Assembly (NCBI GenBank): GCA_963678675.1
Contig: OY783199.1
Location: forward strand, 12,266,708 to 12,330,707
Origin: Xiphydria camelus
Taxonomy: Eukaryota; Arthropoda; Insecta; Hymenoptera; Xiphydriidae
Direction: 5' to 3'
DNA: 64,000 bases
This document shows positions 22,997-35,037 of this stretch, piece after piece (position 1 is the stretch's first letter; each line of letters starts with the position of its first letter). Below the pieces are notes generated by a model. That model worked only from the letters and a program-made list of their open reading frames with translations, was not told the DNA's origin and did no database searches. The position numbers and the translations under genes are program-made.

Positions 22997-23873
22997 TCCC
23001 ACATAGCACAGAACATTACAACAGTATTGCAGCAATATTGCTTTATTACATTTACAGGTGCAATATTGCAGAAAAATTGCTATCACATTAGAGAGTTGCA
23101 ATATTGCATATCTAGAATTTCAGCAATAGTTCACAATATTGAAAATGCAATATTGTAAAAATAATATTCTAGATAAATCGCTCCAATATTAAAAATTAAA
23201 TTTTTCAAGTGTCTTCCTTATAACTTAATATAATATGTAACTGAATATAAACTTATATAAATAACATGAAAATTTACCGTTAATCAAACAGGGCCACGTA
23301 ATACCGCAACTTTTGTAATAGTAGAAAAACACTAATTTTCGCAATTCTAAAATTAATTTTTATTGATAATATTATTAAATTTTAAAAATGGTATGTGATG
23401 AATATTTGTTCAAACATATTAATAAGATCACCTGCTGTATAGCTTGAACCCCCGTTTCGTAGCTATAAGCTAACATATATTATGTTACAGCAGTTATCAG
23501 GGAAGAGTCCAGCTTCATTATGTAGAGAGTCCCGGGGTCGCACCCCGGAATAACCAGACAAATTTTAATTATCGAGCAAGATGGAGGTTGGCCAATAAAA
23601 GTGTTAATAGAGGAAGAAGTAGAAACTCAAGCATAGAAAGCATGAAATGAATAAAAAAGAAAGTTATTTATTACACTTTTGATGCGGACGCGGAAATATT
23701 GCAATGCAATGTTGCAGCAATATTACATGCAATATTGCAGAGGGACGGATATTTAAATATTAAAGCAACGTTGCGGAGTATTGTTGAAACATTACGAAAT
23801 AATTCTGAAATGTTGCCATTCTCTCAGAGCAGTATTTCTGCAATATTTATGCAAGCTTGCTGTGCTGTATAAG
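22997..23873. mobile_element. MITE rich in gcaatattgc repeats
   Basis: acatagcacagaacattac at the left pairs with the tgctgtgctgtat end on the right. Inside, gcaatattgc and near-copies recur at least ten times, about 20-30 bp apart near each end (23020-23160 and 23695-23850), while the middle (23200-23640) is unrelated. It is inserted in the element whose remaining parts are 22968-22996 and 23874-24235. Confidence 0.65.
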
Positions 23874-24235
23874 TTAGGTGACGGTTTTTTTTATCAAGTC
23901 GACCGTAGCTGAAAGATTCAAGTAAATCTTAGTGTTTACCATGAAGGCTAAATTTGATTGGCACTTTATGGTAAAACAAGAAGATCCACTTGTACACCTA
24001 GCATCAATGATTTTGATTGACCCGCTTTGGGTGACGGTACTTCAATTAAGTCGACCGTAGTTGAAAGGAATGAGCGGATCTTCTTATTTTGCCATGAACC
24101 GCCAATCAAATTTAGCATTTTTGCCAAAACACTAACATTCACTTGAATCTTTTAGCTACGGTTGACTCGATAAAAGTATCGTCACCCAAAGCGGATCGAT
24201 CAAAATCATTGATTTGATCGATAAATTTATTTTAC
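23874..24235. repeat. Inverted-repeat element fragments around gtcgaccgta
   Basis: atcaagtcgaccgtagctga (23897) recurs near 24044 and inverted near 24150. tacacctagc-tcaatgatt occurs at 22966 and 23990 and inverted near 24200. These are pieces of one TIR element broken by the MITE at 22997. Confidence 0.5.
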
Positions 24236-24752
24236 TTTAATGTAAAATCAAATCGATTAACGGGCTCGAGAGATATATCTCTTCAAAGGTAAGCGTTGCT
24301 TATCTTTCAGGGGCGTCATTGACTACGTCTCCACCGCACGCTTAAGGTAGTACTATCACGATATCGATTCATCTACAGAAATTCTGACATTTTTTTCAGA
24401 CGTAGATCTCGACAAAATAAAACATTTTTGTTAGTAAAAAAAAACGATCTACCGTCGGAAAATAAAGATATTAAATTTTAAAGAGATGTGCATTTCTTCC
24501 ATTCAACTTCACGTAAATGGGCATGCTTTGAAGTATTTTTCACATTTTGAAGCTAAAACATCCACCGATTTATTTTAAAAATTCAGACACATAGTTCTAT
24601 ATTCATAAAAATATATGTATAAAAATAGGCAAGCTCCACCGTTTAGTGTTATTGAGTAAAAAAATATAATTTAATAACACTATCAATCACGTAGGAGGAG
24701 GAGAATTGAGCGGAGAGAATGTGGCAACAGCGCGTGACGTATTCAGTAGCAA
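24236..24752. other. No gene recognised
   Basis: AT-rich, with a short GC-rich patch near 24690-24750 (gtggcaacagcg) that is inverted at about 25181-25203, suggesting an outer element around the next MITE. Confidence 0.4.
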
Positions 24753-25133
24753 GGGGTCATCCATTAATCACGTAAGGTCCGAAGGGGGGTGGGGGGTGTT
24801 CGGCAAAAATCACGAAATATCACAAGGGGGGAGTGAGGGTTATAGTGAGATATCACGTGTATTTATTTTTTCGTTGAACGCGCGATTTCTAAACAACCTG
24901 CAACCTTAATGTCTGGACATTTTTATCACGGTCCTTAATTTTACAGAATTAAGTTAGATTATACTTACTTGTAATTAAAGATAATATTCTAAAATTTTGA
25001 AGATACTTTTTGTACTAAGAAAATACACGTGATTTGGGGGGCCGTGGTAGTCTTAAACCTCACCACGTATCACCAGGGGTGAGGGGGGGTTAAAAAATGC
25101 TAAAAAGCATCACGTGATTAATGGATGACCCCC
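24753..25133. mobile_element. MITE, TIR ggggtcatccattaatcacg
   Basis: ggggtcatccattaatcacg is complemented at the right end. Subterminal G-rich runs (aaggggggtggggggtg / gtgagggggggttaa) also pair. About 380 bp without coding sequence. I could not confirm a target duplication. Confidence 0.7.
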
Positions 25134-25520
25134 AACAGATAACCAAACACAACAACCTTATCAGTATACAGTTGAAGCAGTGTTGCCACGTTTTCACTAC
25201 GGACCTTACGATACTAGTGTGCGTGTATCCGTATATACGAAACGGGAATGTATTGAGATAGGGCTGTACGAATCTGTACGGTTGTGGTGCATGTGAAGAA
25301 AATATAATATATTTTTTGCTATAAAATTTATTTCTGTTTTTGTCCCGCAAAAACATTCAAACGAAGCTTCAATGAGCAAATTTTAGAAACTTTTTCCTGC
25401 CGAAATGAACATTTTGTTATACCCCCCCGGTGCCCCTATTAGGTGGTGAGTCGGGCGATAGTACTACCTTAAATGGAAAAGAAAGAAAAGAGAAAGCGCT
25501 AGTTTCTAATATGTTTAATT
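25134..25520. other. No gene recognised
   Basis: AT-rich flank of the Helitron remnant. A C-rich tract lies near 25425. Confidence 0.4.
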
Positions 25521-26177
25521 TCACAATGCTTGTGGGTATACAATATTTTGTATTCCATTCTCCTTGGATATACAGATATTTTCTGGTTTGCCGACTCGTA
25601 GTCCAGTCAGTGGGGGCCAAGAAAGGCCTTTGCCCTACAAAAGGTGGGGTAGTAGTAATTTTTTTAATATGTTGTTAAGGTCTGGGAATTAACAAAAAAT
25701 CCAAGTTTTCGACCTTAGGGAGGGACCGCTCGAGCCGCCATCTTGAATGAAAGGGACAGAAAATGTTTTTTTTTAATGACACCCCAGCGGTTGATTTTGC
25801 GACAAGTGTTTAACTAAAAGTTAAAGAAGTTAAAATTCCTCACATTTTTTGCATCATCTTTTTTTTATAAGTAATATGTTTCGAGTTACAGCGGTGGAAA
25901 GATGAACATTTTTCCGAAAAAAAATAGTAACACTTTCCATTTTTGACGGTAAACTTCCTAAGAACAAATTACACTTACGGCGAAGATATCGAAATTTTTC
26001 GATAAATTAAAAATAATATATCGATAAATACGACGCGATATATCGATAAAATAAAAGTATCGATATATTTATTGCCATCTCTATAACGACGCGCATCTTT
26101 ACGGCTAACGGGAGTGACGGGTGACTGTGTGCTCATCGTAGCTTGTAGTTTCGGCGGTTGTTACGCCATGTTTTGCG

Positions 26178-26351
26178 ATGACAAATCCCGAAGTGAATTT
26201 GTGTTTCATTTGCGATAAACGTTTAAATGAAAGTGACTCAGTTGTTGTGAAAGAGAGAGGCGTGCAGGCTCTTCTCAAATCGAGCGAGAAACGAGGCAAC
26301 AGAAAGACTTCGCCGATCGAACAAGCATATGTCTGCGGATGCTCTCTTTGA
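26178..26351 (+). CDS. 57-aa zinc-motif ORF of the transposon
   Basis: Starts MTNPEVNLCFICDKRLNESD, continues SVVVKERGVQALLKSSEKRG and ends at TGA 26349. The CxxC pair followed by a conserved V-KERG block is the N-terminal module of this transposon protein family (compare 1495-1665 and 6149-6256 here). The remaining zinc ligands and the linker to the nuclease-like part are missing, and the next ORF overlaps in another frame, so this element has either an internal deletion or a lost splice that once joined the two. Confidence 0.55.
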   Translation: MTNPEVNLCFICDKRLNESDSVVVKERGVQALLKSSEKRGNRKTSPIEQAYVCGCSL

Positions 26352-27321
26352 TGAAACAATGTCGGTTCAAGTTTCCCAAGAAGTATTTTTAACCAACGAA
26401 AACAATAAAACCCCGTCTAATTTCGATGCTGACAAAAAAATGGAACAGGCTGCTATTACTGTTAAACAGGCGGAAGAAGATGCTGATGTGTTGATTGTCA
26501 GAACAGCGATTTCCTTGTGCTTAAAATTTGATGCTGTTTTTGTAATTGGTGAAGACGTTCTTATTTTGCTGACAGCATTAGCACTATCTCAAAGTAACAT
26601 CTACCTCCATAAACCAGGAATAGGCAGAATTGCTGAAAAACAATATTCCGCGAATAGTTTAAAACATGAAGAAGTGGCTGAGAACATTCTGTTTCTCCAT
26701 GCGTTTAGTAGCTGCGACACGACATCGTCAATCTTCAGCCAAGGAAAAATAAAATTTTGTTCGCTTCTCCAGAAAACAACAGAACTCTGTGCCACCATTA
26801 GCATCTTCAAACATCAGAATGCAACACCAGAGCACATCGCAGACGCTGGAGCATGCTTTCTCGTTGCTTTGTATAGTGGCAATATGGAAGAGGACACCTT
26901 GGAAGAAATCCGCTACCAATGTTTCACTAAATCTACCAAAAAAAGTAAATCCAATCTTGCTTCTTTACCACCAACGAAGGACGCCGCGCGGTATCATGCA
27001 TTCAGGACGTACCACCAAGTCCAAAAATGATATGGAATCGAGAAAAAACCAGAAGACTGGGGCTGGAAACTTGATAGCAACGGACTTGCTTCATTCACAA
27101 TGACAAAGCAACCAGCACCCGACACGTTATTGAAATTCATTTCATGCACTTATCGAAAAGGATGCGGTGCAGCATGCGGTTGTAGGAAAGCTGGGTTGAA
27201 ATGCTCCGTTGTGTGTGGCTTCTGCAGTGGTCAGTCATGCGAAAATGTACCGGTGGTTAGAATCGACAGTGAGGATGAAGATGACCAAAATTTACCAATG
27301 TATTTTCAGAAACACCGATGA
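26329..27321 (+). pseudogene. Transposon protein with nuclease-like block and CXC domain
   Basis: The frame is open from 26329 to a TGA at 27028 (a Trp codon in the expected context QVQ-WYGIEKKPEDWGW), then continues in the same frame to 27321. Blocks: EEDADVLIVRTAIS and FVIGEDVLILLTALAL, resembling acidic sites of an XPG/PIN-type nuclease; ENILFLHAFSSCDTTSSIFS; RYQCFTKSTKKSKSNLASLP; then KGCGAACGCRKAGLKCSVVC and CGFCSGQSCENVP, a CXC (tesmin/TSO1-like) cysteine cluster. The GED block seems to lack one acidic residue seen in my recollection of related proteins. The single nonsense codon and missing N-terminus make it a pseudogene. It would bind or cut transposon DNA; the role is inferred. Confidence 0.7.
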
Positions 27322-28458
27322 TGATGACATTGACAGATTATACTCAAGACGTCAACACCAATCGACCAAAACCATCAAAGAAAGGAAAACGCTAATAATA
27401 TAATCGCGTAGCTCAAACGTCATTTCCACCTAAGATCACGACGCTGTGGATTAGGCCTACCAGGGATAAAATTATTATAAATAGCAAGAAACACTGAAAA
27501 AAATCACAAAAATGGCGAGTGTTACTGTTTTTTTGGGAAAAATGTTCATCTTTCCGCCGCTGTAACTCGAAACATATTAGGCTTATAAAAAAAAAAACGA
27601 TAATTCAAAAAATGTGAGGAATTTTATCTTCTTTCACTTTTATTTAAGTATTTTTGTCGCAAAATCAGCCGGTGGGGAGTAATTTTGAAAAAAAAAACAT
27701 TTTTTGTCACTCACTCAAGATGGCGGCTCGAGCGGTCCCTCCCCAAGGTCGAAAACTTGAATTTTTTGTTAAGGCCCAGACCTTAATAACATATTAAAAA
27801 ATTACTACTACCCCACCCTTTGTAGGGCAAAATTTCCCACTGACTGGACTATCTAGCACACGCAACATATAATTGTCCATGTGAGAAGCAATCCGTGTCT
27901 AGATTTAAACGGCACAATTCTAAAGATTGGCCCTGAGCTTTGTTGATGGTGATTGCAAACGCCAATCGAATTGGGAATTGCAATCTCTTAAATTGAAATG
28001 GCACATCCGTTGGAAACATAAGAATGCAAGGAATGAGGACATCTTCACCTTTGAAAGGCCCTGTCAAGATTGTTGCTTCTACAACGTTGTTCATTAATTT
28101 TTTTACTGCAAGCCGCGTGCCGTTGTAAAGCTTTAGCTGGTTGATATTTCGCAACATGATAATTGGTACGCAGATTTTCAATTGCAGTGCGTGTAGTGGC
28201 ATCCCTGGCAGATCGAGTAAATTCAAAAATTCTGTTGGATAATTAGCCGCTTCGTCTGCTCCCACAACAGTGTCAATGGACTTGTATGTGACTGCCTTGC
28301 TTTGGATGTTAAACTGAATAATATTGTTAAGTGCGTAGATGTCTTTGTTTTTGAACGCAAGAATAGCTCGTTCACTCGGCCAATCGTGATTCTTATAATT
28401 GGTTTGAATATGGGAAATACTTTTTCAACCAATTCTTCTTTTGATGTTACTAAATTAG

Positions 28459-30279
28459 TAGCGATTTGTAGACTCTAGGTTGTACGCTATTGGTCGGAGA
28501 CGCAATCGTCGGCAGCTGATGGCAATCGTCGCGAGAGAAGTTCCCTAGGGCGTAGGCACCTAGCAGATGAGAAAGTATGGCTGTTGACACGTACGTTTAT
28601 TTACGAAGTGGAATTTTTCGGAGCAATTGTATTTTTTGGAAATAAAACGTAGTTTTCAAACTTAATAAAATATTTTCATTCGCAAAACGATTTCCCTCGC
28701 GTTTATTTCGATCGTCGGACGCGCTTGTTAATAACAAGTAAAAATTCAGTTAAATCAGAGTAATGAAAGAATGGTGATAATCTCGTGATAAATGTAAAAT
28801 AATTGACGAGTTGTAGAGACAAGTGAACCGACGTGGAAGATTACAGTGACTAAGCAGTTCCTAGCATTTTTGAGCAGGGTAAGTGTAACAATAAATCGAG
28901 AAGAATTTAAAAAGGATAAGTGAAATAACAAAAATTAATTGTCTTGAATTCATTCAATTTATTTATTATTTACAAAGGCAATATATTACAGAAATCATTC
29001 GTAAAATCAAAGAAAGTGATGAATTCTTCATGGCATTTCACGAACGTTTGGATTATTGCTCGGCTGAGCAAGAGAATCATTTTGAACATCTCATGTAAAG
29101 ATGAAGCAATAGTGAGTTTTCCACAAAATATCATGATCTGAAAAGGATTTGCTTACATTCATGGTATCGTTTTAGATAATTTTATTAACCTTTCACGGTC
29201 TTCCTGATATTACAGCTTTTCGTCTCCTCCGAGGGAGTCTATGCTCGTTGTTGCGATCTCAGCATGTCACGACCATTTGGATTATTGCTCGGCTGAGCAA
29301 GGGAATCATTTTGAACGTTTCCTATAAAGATGAAGCAGCGGTGAGTTTTCCTCAAAATGTCATGATATGAAAAGGATTTGCTTACATTCATGGTATCGTA
29401 TTGGATAATTTTATTAACCTTCCACGATTTTCCTGATGTTACAGCTTTTCGTGTTCTCCGGGGAGTTGATACTCGTTGTTGAATGACAGAGTGAAACGAG
29501 GGAGGATCTCCCCCGGGGGGTGGGGGAGGGAGGGGGGTATTTCTTTTCATGAGCGGGAACTAATCGTCATTCGTCTTTGGCATATTTCTCTGTGGAGGCT
29601 GATGCACATTGTCAAACTCTTCCGTCATCTATTCGTTTAGCGTCGTCTTGCTTCGTCCATAGTCAAAGTGATTTCCACAAACAATTCATCACTTTCTTTG
29701 ATTCTACGAATGATTTTTGTAGTATTATTGCCTTTGTAAATAATAAATAAATTGAATAACTTCAAAACAATTAATTTTTGTTGTTTCACTTATCCTTTTC
29801 AAATTCCTCTCGATCTATTCTTACACTTACCTTACTCAAAAATGCTAAGAACTGCCTAGCCACTGTAATCTTCCACGTCGGTTCACTTGTCTTTACAACT
29901 GGTCAATTATTTTACATTTATCACGAGATTATCACCCTTCCTTCATTACTCTGATTTAACTGAATTTTTACTTGTTATTAACAAGTGCGCCCGAGGATCG
30001 AAATAAACGCGAGGGAAATCGTCTTGCAAATGGAAATATTTTATTAACTTTGAAAACCACATTTTATTTCCAAAAAATACAATTACTCCGAAAAATTCCA
30101 CTTTGTAAACAAACGTACTAGGTACATGTTAACCGCCATACTTTCTCGTCTGCTAGGTGCCTACGCCCTAGGGAACTTATCTCGCGACGATTGCCCTCTG
30201 CCGACGATAGCAGAGCCAATCTTTTGGCGTCCTTGCGTCTCCGACCAATAGCGTATAACCTAGAGTCTACAAATCGCTA
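28459..30279. mobile_element. 1.8-kb palindromic transposon, TIR gcgatttgtagactctagg
   Basis: gcgatttgtagactctaggt at the left is complemented at the right, each next to TA. Arms of about 650 bp (28461-29110 and 29600-30277) pair with modest divergence, including the gacgcaatcgtcgg and taggtgcctacgcccta blocks. It interrupts or abuts the Helitron helicase. A related end with the same flank (cgctacgtaccat) occurs at 40307-40350, so the right boundary may extend a little further. Confidence 0.7.
29040..29462 (+). repeat. Two tandem ~228-bp units in the palindrome centre
   Basis: tttggattattgctcggctg starts each unit (29048 and 29274) and acagcttttcgt ends them (29212, 29440). Identity looks about 85%. 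A C/G-rich tract (cccccggggggtgggggagg) follows at 29509. Confidence 0.7.
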
Positions 30280-30539
30280 CGTACCATATCGTCCTATGGC
30301 CACAACATATGCGGAGACCCCGTAGAAAAAGAAAATGTGAATGGGACGATAATGAAGATCGAAATGATCATAAAATAGCACTGATAAAGAGTTAAAGAAA
30401 TCGACGATATCGTGAGTCAAAAAAAGCAGAGAAATTGCCAAGGAAAAGATTTCCTTGATGAATAAAGAACGAGTACAATTATATAGGGATCGTGTCAAGA
30501 AATGTAGACTCGATAATAGTAATATTTTAATAAATGAAT
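30280..30539. other. No gene secured
   Basis: A basic, Arg/Lys-rich frame is weakly suggested (30300-30530, for example NKERVQLYRDRVKKC near 30460), but it contains stops and cannot be assigned. Confidence 0.3.
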
Positions 30540-30654
30540 TCTAATAAATGACCGATCGGGAAAATCTGACACCTGGCTTATCCAGGTACAAGGGATCGAA
30601 TCATCACTCGGGGCAGCCCGACCCATCTAGTCCAGTCATATCGTACATCCAACC

Positions 30655-32905
30655 TTGCAATAATTAGGGTAAACCTAATTTTTTTATATGTTGTTAGGAT
30701 CCACCTGAGTAGTATAAATCCAGATTTGCAACCCTGAAAAAGTTGTGCTACCTGAGATATAGCCAAAAAACCGCGACATTTTTGGACTTTTTTCAATTCC
30801 TTGCCAAAAAGACACTAAAGGGAACTTCTGGCGAAAAAAATCACTCTTACCTTTTCTAAAGTAGATAAAATTTGCTACAATTTTAGCTCTAGCCGAGTTC
30901 GGTAGCTCTTGAAGTTGATGAGATATAGCTTTGCAAAAATGACAATTTCTTTCTAAAACGGGCAAACTTTAGCTTACGCTCTACTTTCGAGTGAAATATT
31001 TTCAAAAGTACTAATCCTACATAAAAACTTCGAGAGATAAAATTTTAGAAAATTTAATTACCTTCCATTTAAAAATGGCCAAAAACCAAAAAAGTCACAG
31101 TGAGATATCGATAGAAGCCTAAGGCGAGGAGAGCGGGATCAGGTAGGAGGGAAATAATTATTTCATTGGACACACAACAGTGATTTTGTCACTCGAACCA
31201 GACCAGGTGATTCTTATAGATTTATGTGCGCTAAAACGAATCTGACTTTCAAATTTGCGACGTTGGTCAGGATTGATAGTTGAGGTTAAATATACGAAAA
31301 CGGGCGATTTTGGCCATATTTACGGGTCTATTACAATGAAAATAAAAAATGTTTCTTCATTGCACTTACTTACAGCATTTGAAAGTGTCGTTTTTGAGCT
31401 TTTCAATATATTACTTGATTGTTCCTAAATGATTTTACAAAGCCAAATTTCACTACGACAAGTCGATCATGTAGGTCCACCGCACCACGCGTCTGATATA
31501 TTTAGGCCATATTCACGGCTCTATTACAATGAAACTAAAAAATTTTCCTTAATTGCACTTACAGCATTTGAAAGTGTAATTTTTAAACTTTTCAATACAT
31601 TACTTGATTGTTCCTAAACGATTTTATAAAGCCAAATTTCAGTACGACAAGTCTATTGTTCAGATTCATTTAGGCGTGTAGCGCGGTGAACCTACACGAT
31701 CGACTTGTACTGAAACTTAGCTTTATACAATCGTTTAGAAACCATCAAGTAATGGACTGGAAAACTAAGAAACGAGACTTTCAAATGCTCTAAGTGCAAT
31801 TAAGAAACATTTTTTAGTTTCATTGTAGTAGAGCCGTGAATATGGCCTAAATGTATCAGACGCGTGGTGCGGTGGACCTACATGATCGACATTTCGTACT
31901 GAAATTTGGTTTTGTAAAATCGTTTAGGAACAATCAAGAAATATATTGAAAAATTGAAAAATGACACTTTCAAATCCTGTGAGTGCAATTAAGACAAATT
32001 TTTTAGTTTCATTTTAATAGAGCAGTGAATATAGCCTAAATGTATCAGACGCGTGGTGCGGTGGACCTACATGATCGACTTGTCGTAGTGAAATTTAGTT
32101 TTGTAAAATCGTTTAGAAACAATGAAATAATGTATTGAAAAGTTTTAAAACGACACTTTCAAATGCTGTAAGTGCAATTAAGAAAATTTTTTTGGTTTCA
32201 TTGTAATAGACCCGTGAATATGGCCAAAATCGTCCGTTTTCGTATATTTAACCTCAAGTATCTCGAAATCCTGACCAACGTCGCAAATTTGAGAGTCAGA
32301 TTCGTTTTTAGCGTACATAAATCTATAAGAATCACCTGGTCTGGTTAGAGTAACAAAATCACTGTTGTCCAATGTAATAATTATTTCCCCCCTACCCGAC
32401 CCCGCTCTCCTCGCCTTAGGCCTCTATCGATATCTCACTGTGACTTTTTTGGTTTTTGGCCATTTTTAAATGGAAGGTAATTATATTTTCTAAAATTTTA
32501 TTCTTCAAAGTTTTTATGTAGGATTAGTACTTTTGAAAATATTTCACTCGAAAGTAGAGCGTAAGCTAAAGTTTGCCCGTTTTAGAAAAAAATTGTCATC
32601 CTTGCAAAGCAGTATCTGATCAACTACGACAGCTACCGAGCTCCGCTAGAGCTTAAATTGTAGCAAATTTTATCTACTTTAGAAAAGGTAAGAGTGATTT
32701 TTTCGCCAGAAGTTCCCTTTAGTGTCTTTTTGGCAAGGAATTGAAAAAAGTCCAAAAATATCGCGGTTTTTTGGCTATATCTCAGATGGCACAACTTTTT
32801 CAGGGTTGCACACAAATCTGGATTTATACTACCCAGGTGGATCCTAACAACATATAAAGAAATTAGGTTTACCCTAATTATTGCAAGGTTAGGCTCTTTT
32901 TTATG
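30655..32905. mobile_element. 2.25-kb palindromic element, TIR ttgcaataattagggtaaac
   Basis: aaccttgcaataattagggt at the left and its complement at the right cap inverted arms of about 600 bp (30655-31320 and 32210-32905) with high identity. The interior holds repeated units (see 31320-32230). No transposase ORF. Flanking cagtcatatcgtacat/atgtacgatatgactg also pair, so the exact ends are uncertain. Confidence 0.75.
31320..32230. repeat. Tandem and inverted ~180-190-bp units
   Basis: Each unit holds gcggtggacctacatgatcg, cgacttgtcgtactgaaattt, tcgtttaggaacaatcaa, gacactttcaaatgct and tttcattgtaatagagccgtg. Units at about 31320-31500 and 31505-31680 run in one direction, and those at 31672-31860, 31861-32040 and 32041-32230 in the other. 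A further single unit lies at 52735-52905. Confidence 0.75.
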
Positions 32906-33806
32906 TACGATATGACTGGCCTAATCTTTATGGTCAGGGGCGAACAATCGGTGCTCTTGCCCGTTACGCGCCAGATGCGGAAAATATCCAGCGTCATCCC
33001 TTGTTTCAACGTCATTTCTCTCAGCCAATCAGGGCGCATTACACTAGCCCACGCTATTCCCACCATCTTACAATTTCTATTAGACATAGGCTATACCCGA
33101 GTCGAAATCCGAGAACTGAAAAAGCTCTGACAGAACTGAATTATTTTCGTCAAAGTGGCCGCGCGGCCATGGGCCGCTCATAGAATTCGGAGCAACTGAA
33201 AAAGCACTGACAGGCCTGCATAAATGAATATATTCAGGGGTGTCAGTTCTTTTTCAGTTCTATGATTTTCAGTGCTTTCAGTTCTTTTTCAGTGGTATCC
33301 CGAGTCAAAATCCAAGAACTGAAAGACAACCGAAACAGCCCTGATACCTCTGAGTATATATAATATTAGAGCACTATATATACTAAAATAATTTTCTTTC
33401 CGACGGAGGGGGAATTGGGAATAGTGGGGATGTAATAGTAAAATATATATACAAAATATATACACATGATTGCATTTAAGTAATTAATATATTATCAATA
33501 TACTATTCATTATGTACATCATATATGAATGAATAATGCTTAAAACTTTGAAGAAAAATTATATTTTATTATTTAAATATAAGTGTTTTATTCATAATAG
33601 TATGGAGTGTTTGGTATTTACCATTATTGAGTATTTCCATCGACGTTGTTATAAAACTTCCTTTCAATTGGAAGTTTTGATGCTCGCTACCTCGATCCGC
33701 CGTGTTCATGCTGCCTATTCGCGCAGGTTCATCGTAAGGCGTTGATAGAGTCCCCGATTGTTCGGAATAAAATTGCCTGTTTGAAATTAAGTAAAACACC
33801 GGGCTA

Positions 33807-34014
33807 CACCCAGGGGCACGAAATCTGTCGCTGGTGACTTTTTTAAATGTTATTTTTAAACGTACTAACCAATGAACAATTAATCCTCATGCCCTCGTTA
33901 GCTACGGTGGCATCTACTCTCGTTAATGAAAGCATGAGGATTATTAATCATTGGTTAGTACGATTAAAAATAACAATTAAAAAAAGTCACCGATAGATTT
34001 CGTGTCCCCGGGTG
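33807..34014. mobile_element. 208-bp palindromic MITE, TSD TA
   Basis: cacccaggggcacgaaatct and its near-complement end an almost fully self-complementary element flanked by TA (33805-33806, 34015-34016). The taccaaccaatg-type inner arms pair around a loop near 33905. Confidence 0.8.
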
Positions 34015-35037
34015 TATATTCGATCATACTAGAAAAAGATTATACACATTTCTCACACATGTTATGAGAAATGTGTGAATTACCTGGAGCAACTGCATGT
34101 GGTACTACCACTTTGTTGGTTGGTCTGCCTCTTTTTTCCTTGTTCATATTTATCTTCTACGTATTTCCCTTTCTTTTCCGCCACCGGTCTAAAGCTTACC
34201 TACCTTATCGATTCTGACTCTCGCTTATCTTCCTCCACACCGCTTCACTTAACCTCACTTTTGATTTTTCCTCGCTTTTCCTAATTTCCTATCGTTACCC
34301 TCTCTTTCCTAACAAACCCTTATAATCTATCCTTTAACTCTTTCTCTCTCAGCTTTCTATCTATACCCTATACTACTCTTGCACTCTCTGTTGATCGCAC
34401 TTATAACAATTTTTCGTCTCACAACTTCCAACACACGTTTTCACCATTTAACCTCCTGCAACCACAAGTCCTGATTTACTATAATAATCTGTGCTTCTTA
34501 ATAAGCAGTTATAGTTTATAACTCGCTCAACATAATCTGAAAACTCGAAATCAAATAATTTATTGATTTAATAATTGAACAAATTACAATTCTTGTGAAT
34601 TAATTCACAAATAAATTTTCAAGTCTCTACCTATATGCAGGAGACCGAAATTTTTTTAATTGTAAGTCCCTAAATGTATTCCGTTGCCGCTTACAGAGCT
34701 CTTCCACAAGTACCGCAAAATGTTCAACAGGCATTACTAGATAATGGGCTAGATGTTTAACAATATACAATGTGGAAATATTTGAGATTGCTGAAAAAAA
34801 AAAATTGTATGTGGCTGCACTGTATGGAAAAGTTTTACAGACATCTTCATCTGCAATACAATACATTGGCATGGCTGATAATAATCAGATGAAATATGGA
34901 ATCGTATAGAACATTATTTAAAACTAATCAGTAATCGGTGTAGGTAGACATAATAATTGCAATTGTGAGTATTCACATTTGGTAATTATTCGAGAAATCA
35001 TCCGCGATGGCATTTTTGAAGTTGACGAAAATCAGTA
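34015..35037. other. No gene recognised
   Basis: Pyrimidine-rich stretch (34100-34480) then AT-rich DNA. The minus-strand 82-codon ORF at 34627-34872 has no motif I recognise. It is part of the 33096-38012 element. Confidence 0.4.

Larger units (their letters stand above)
25599..27851. mobile_element. DNA transposon, TIR tagtccagtcagtggg, 3-bp TSD
   Basis: tagtccagtcagtggg at the left is complemented at the right, and inverted repeats of about 330 bp follow (gaccgctcgagccgccatct blocks on both sides). The flanks tcg (25596-25598) and tct (27852-27854) are a 3-bp duplication with one mismatch, supported by restored reading of the interrupted Helitron gene. It encodes a zinc-motif ORF (26178) and a CXC-domain protein (26329). 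The tagtcc ends are shared with the 2644-7370 element. Known Academ transposons combine cysteine-rich and XPG-nuclease parts with 3-4-bp duplications, so Academ-like is my working assignment, not proven. Confidence 0.8.
25521..28437 (-). pseudogene. Helitron Pif1-like helicase C-terminus, split by a transposon
   Basis: Minus-strand coding runs from about 28437 to 27852 and resumes at 25598-25521. The right part reads NTVVGADEAANY-type sequence, then NGTRLAVKKLMNN, GEDVLIPCILMFPTD, FKRLQFPIRLAFAITINKAQ and GQSLELCRLNLD to FSHGQLYVACAR: the final helicase motifs of Pif1-like Helitron Rep-helicases. The left part continues RVGKPENICISKENGIQNIV and ends at a stop at 25521. Removing the 25599-27851 element and one target copy joins the Arg codon in frame. 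A single-base frameshift occurs near 28405 (VEKVFP before it, QTNYKNHDWPSERA after). The N-terminal Rep/HUH part is missing; a palindromic element begins at 28459. Confidence 0.85.
30540..33090. repeat. Dispersed repeat split by a palindromic element
   Basis: 30540-30650 matches 19020-19115 in reverse complement (gaccgatc, tctgacac, gtacaag, gaatcatcat, ccagtca). 32905-33065 matches the reverse complement of 14750-14893. The two halves probably form one repeat interrupted by the palindrome at 30655-32905. Confidence 0.55.
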
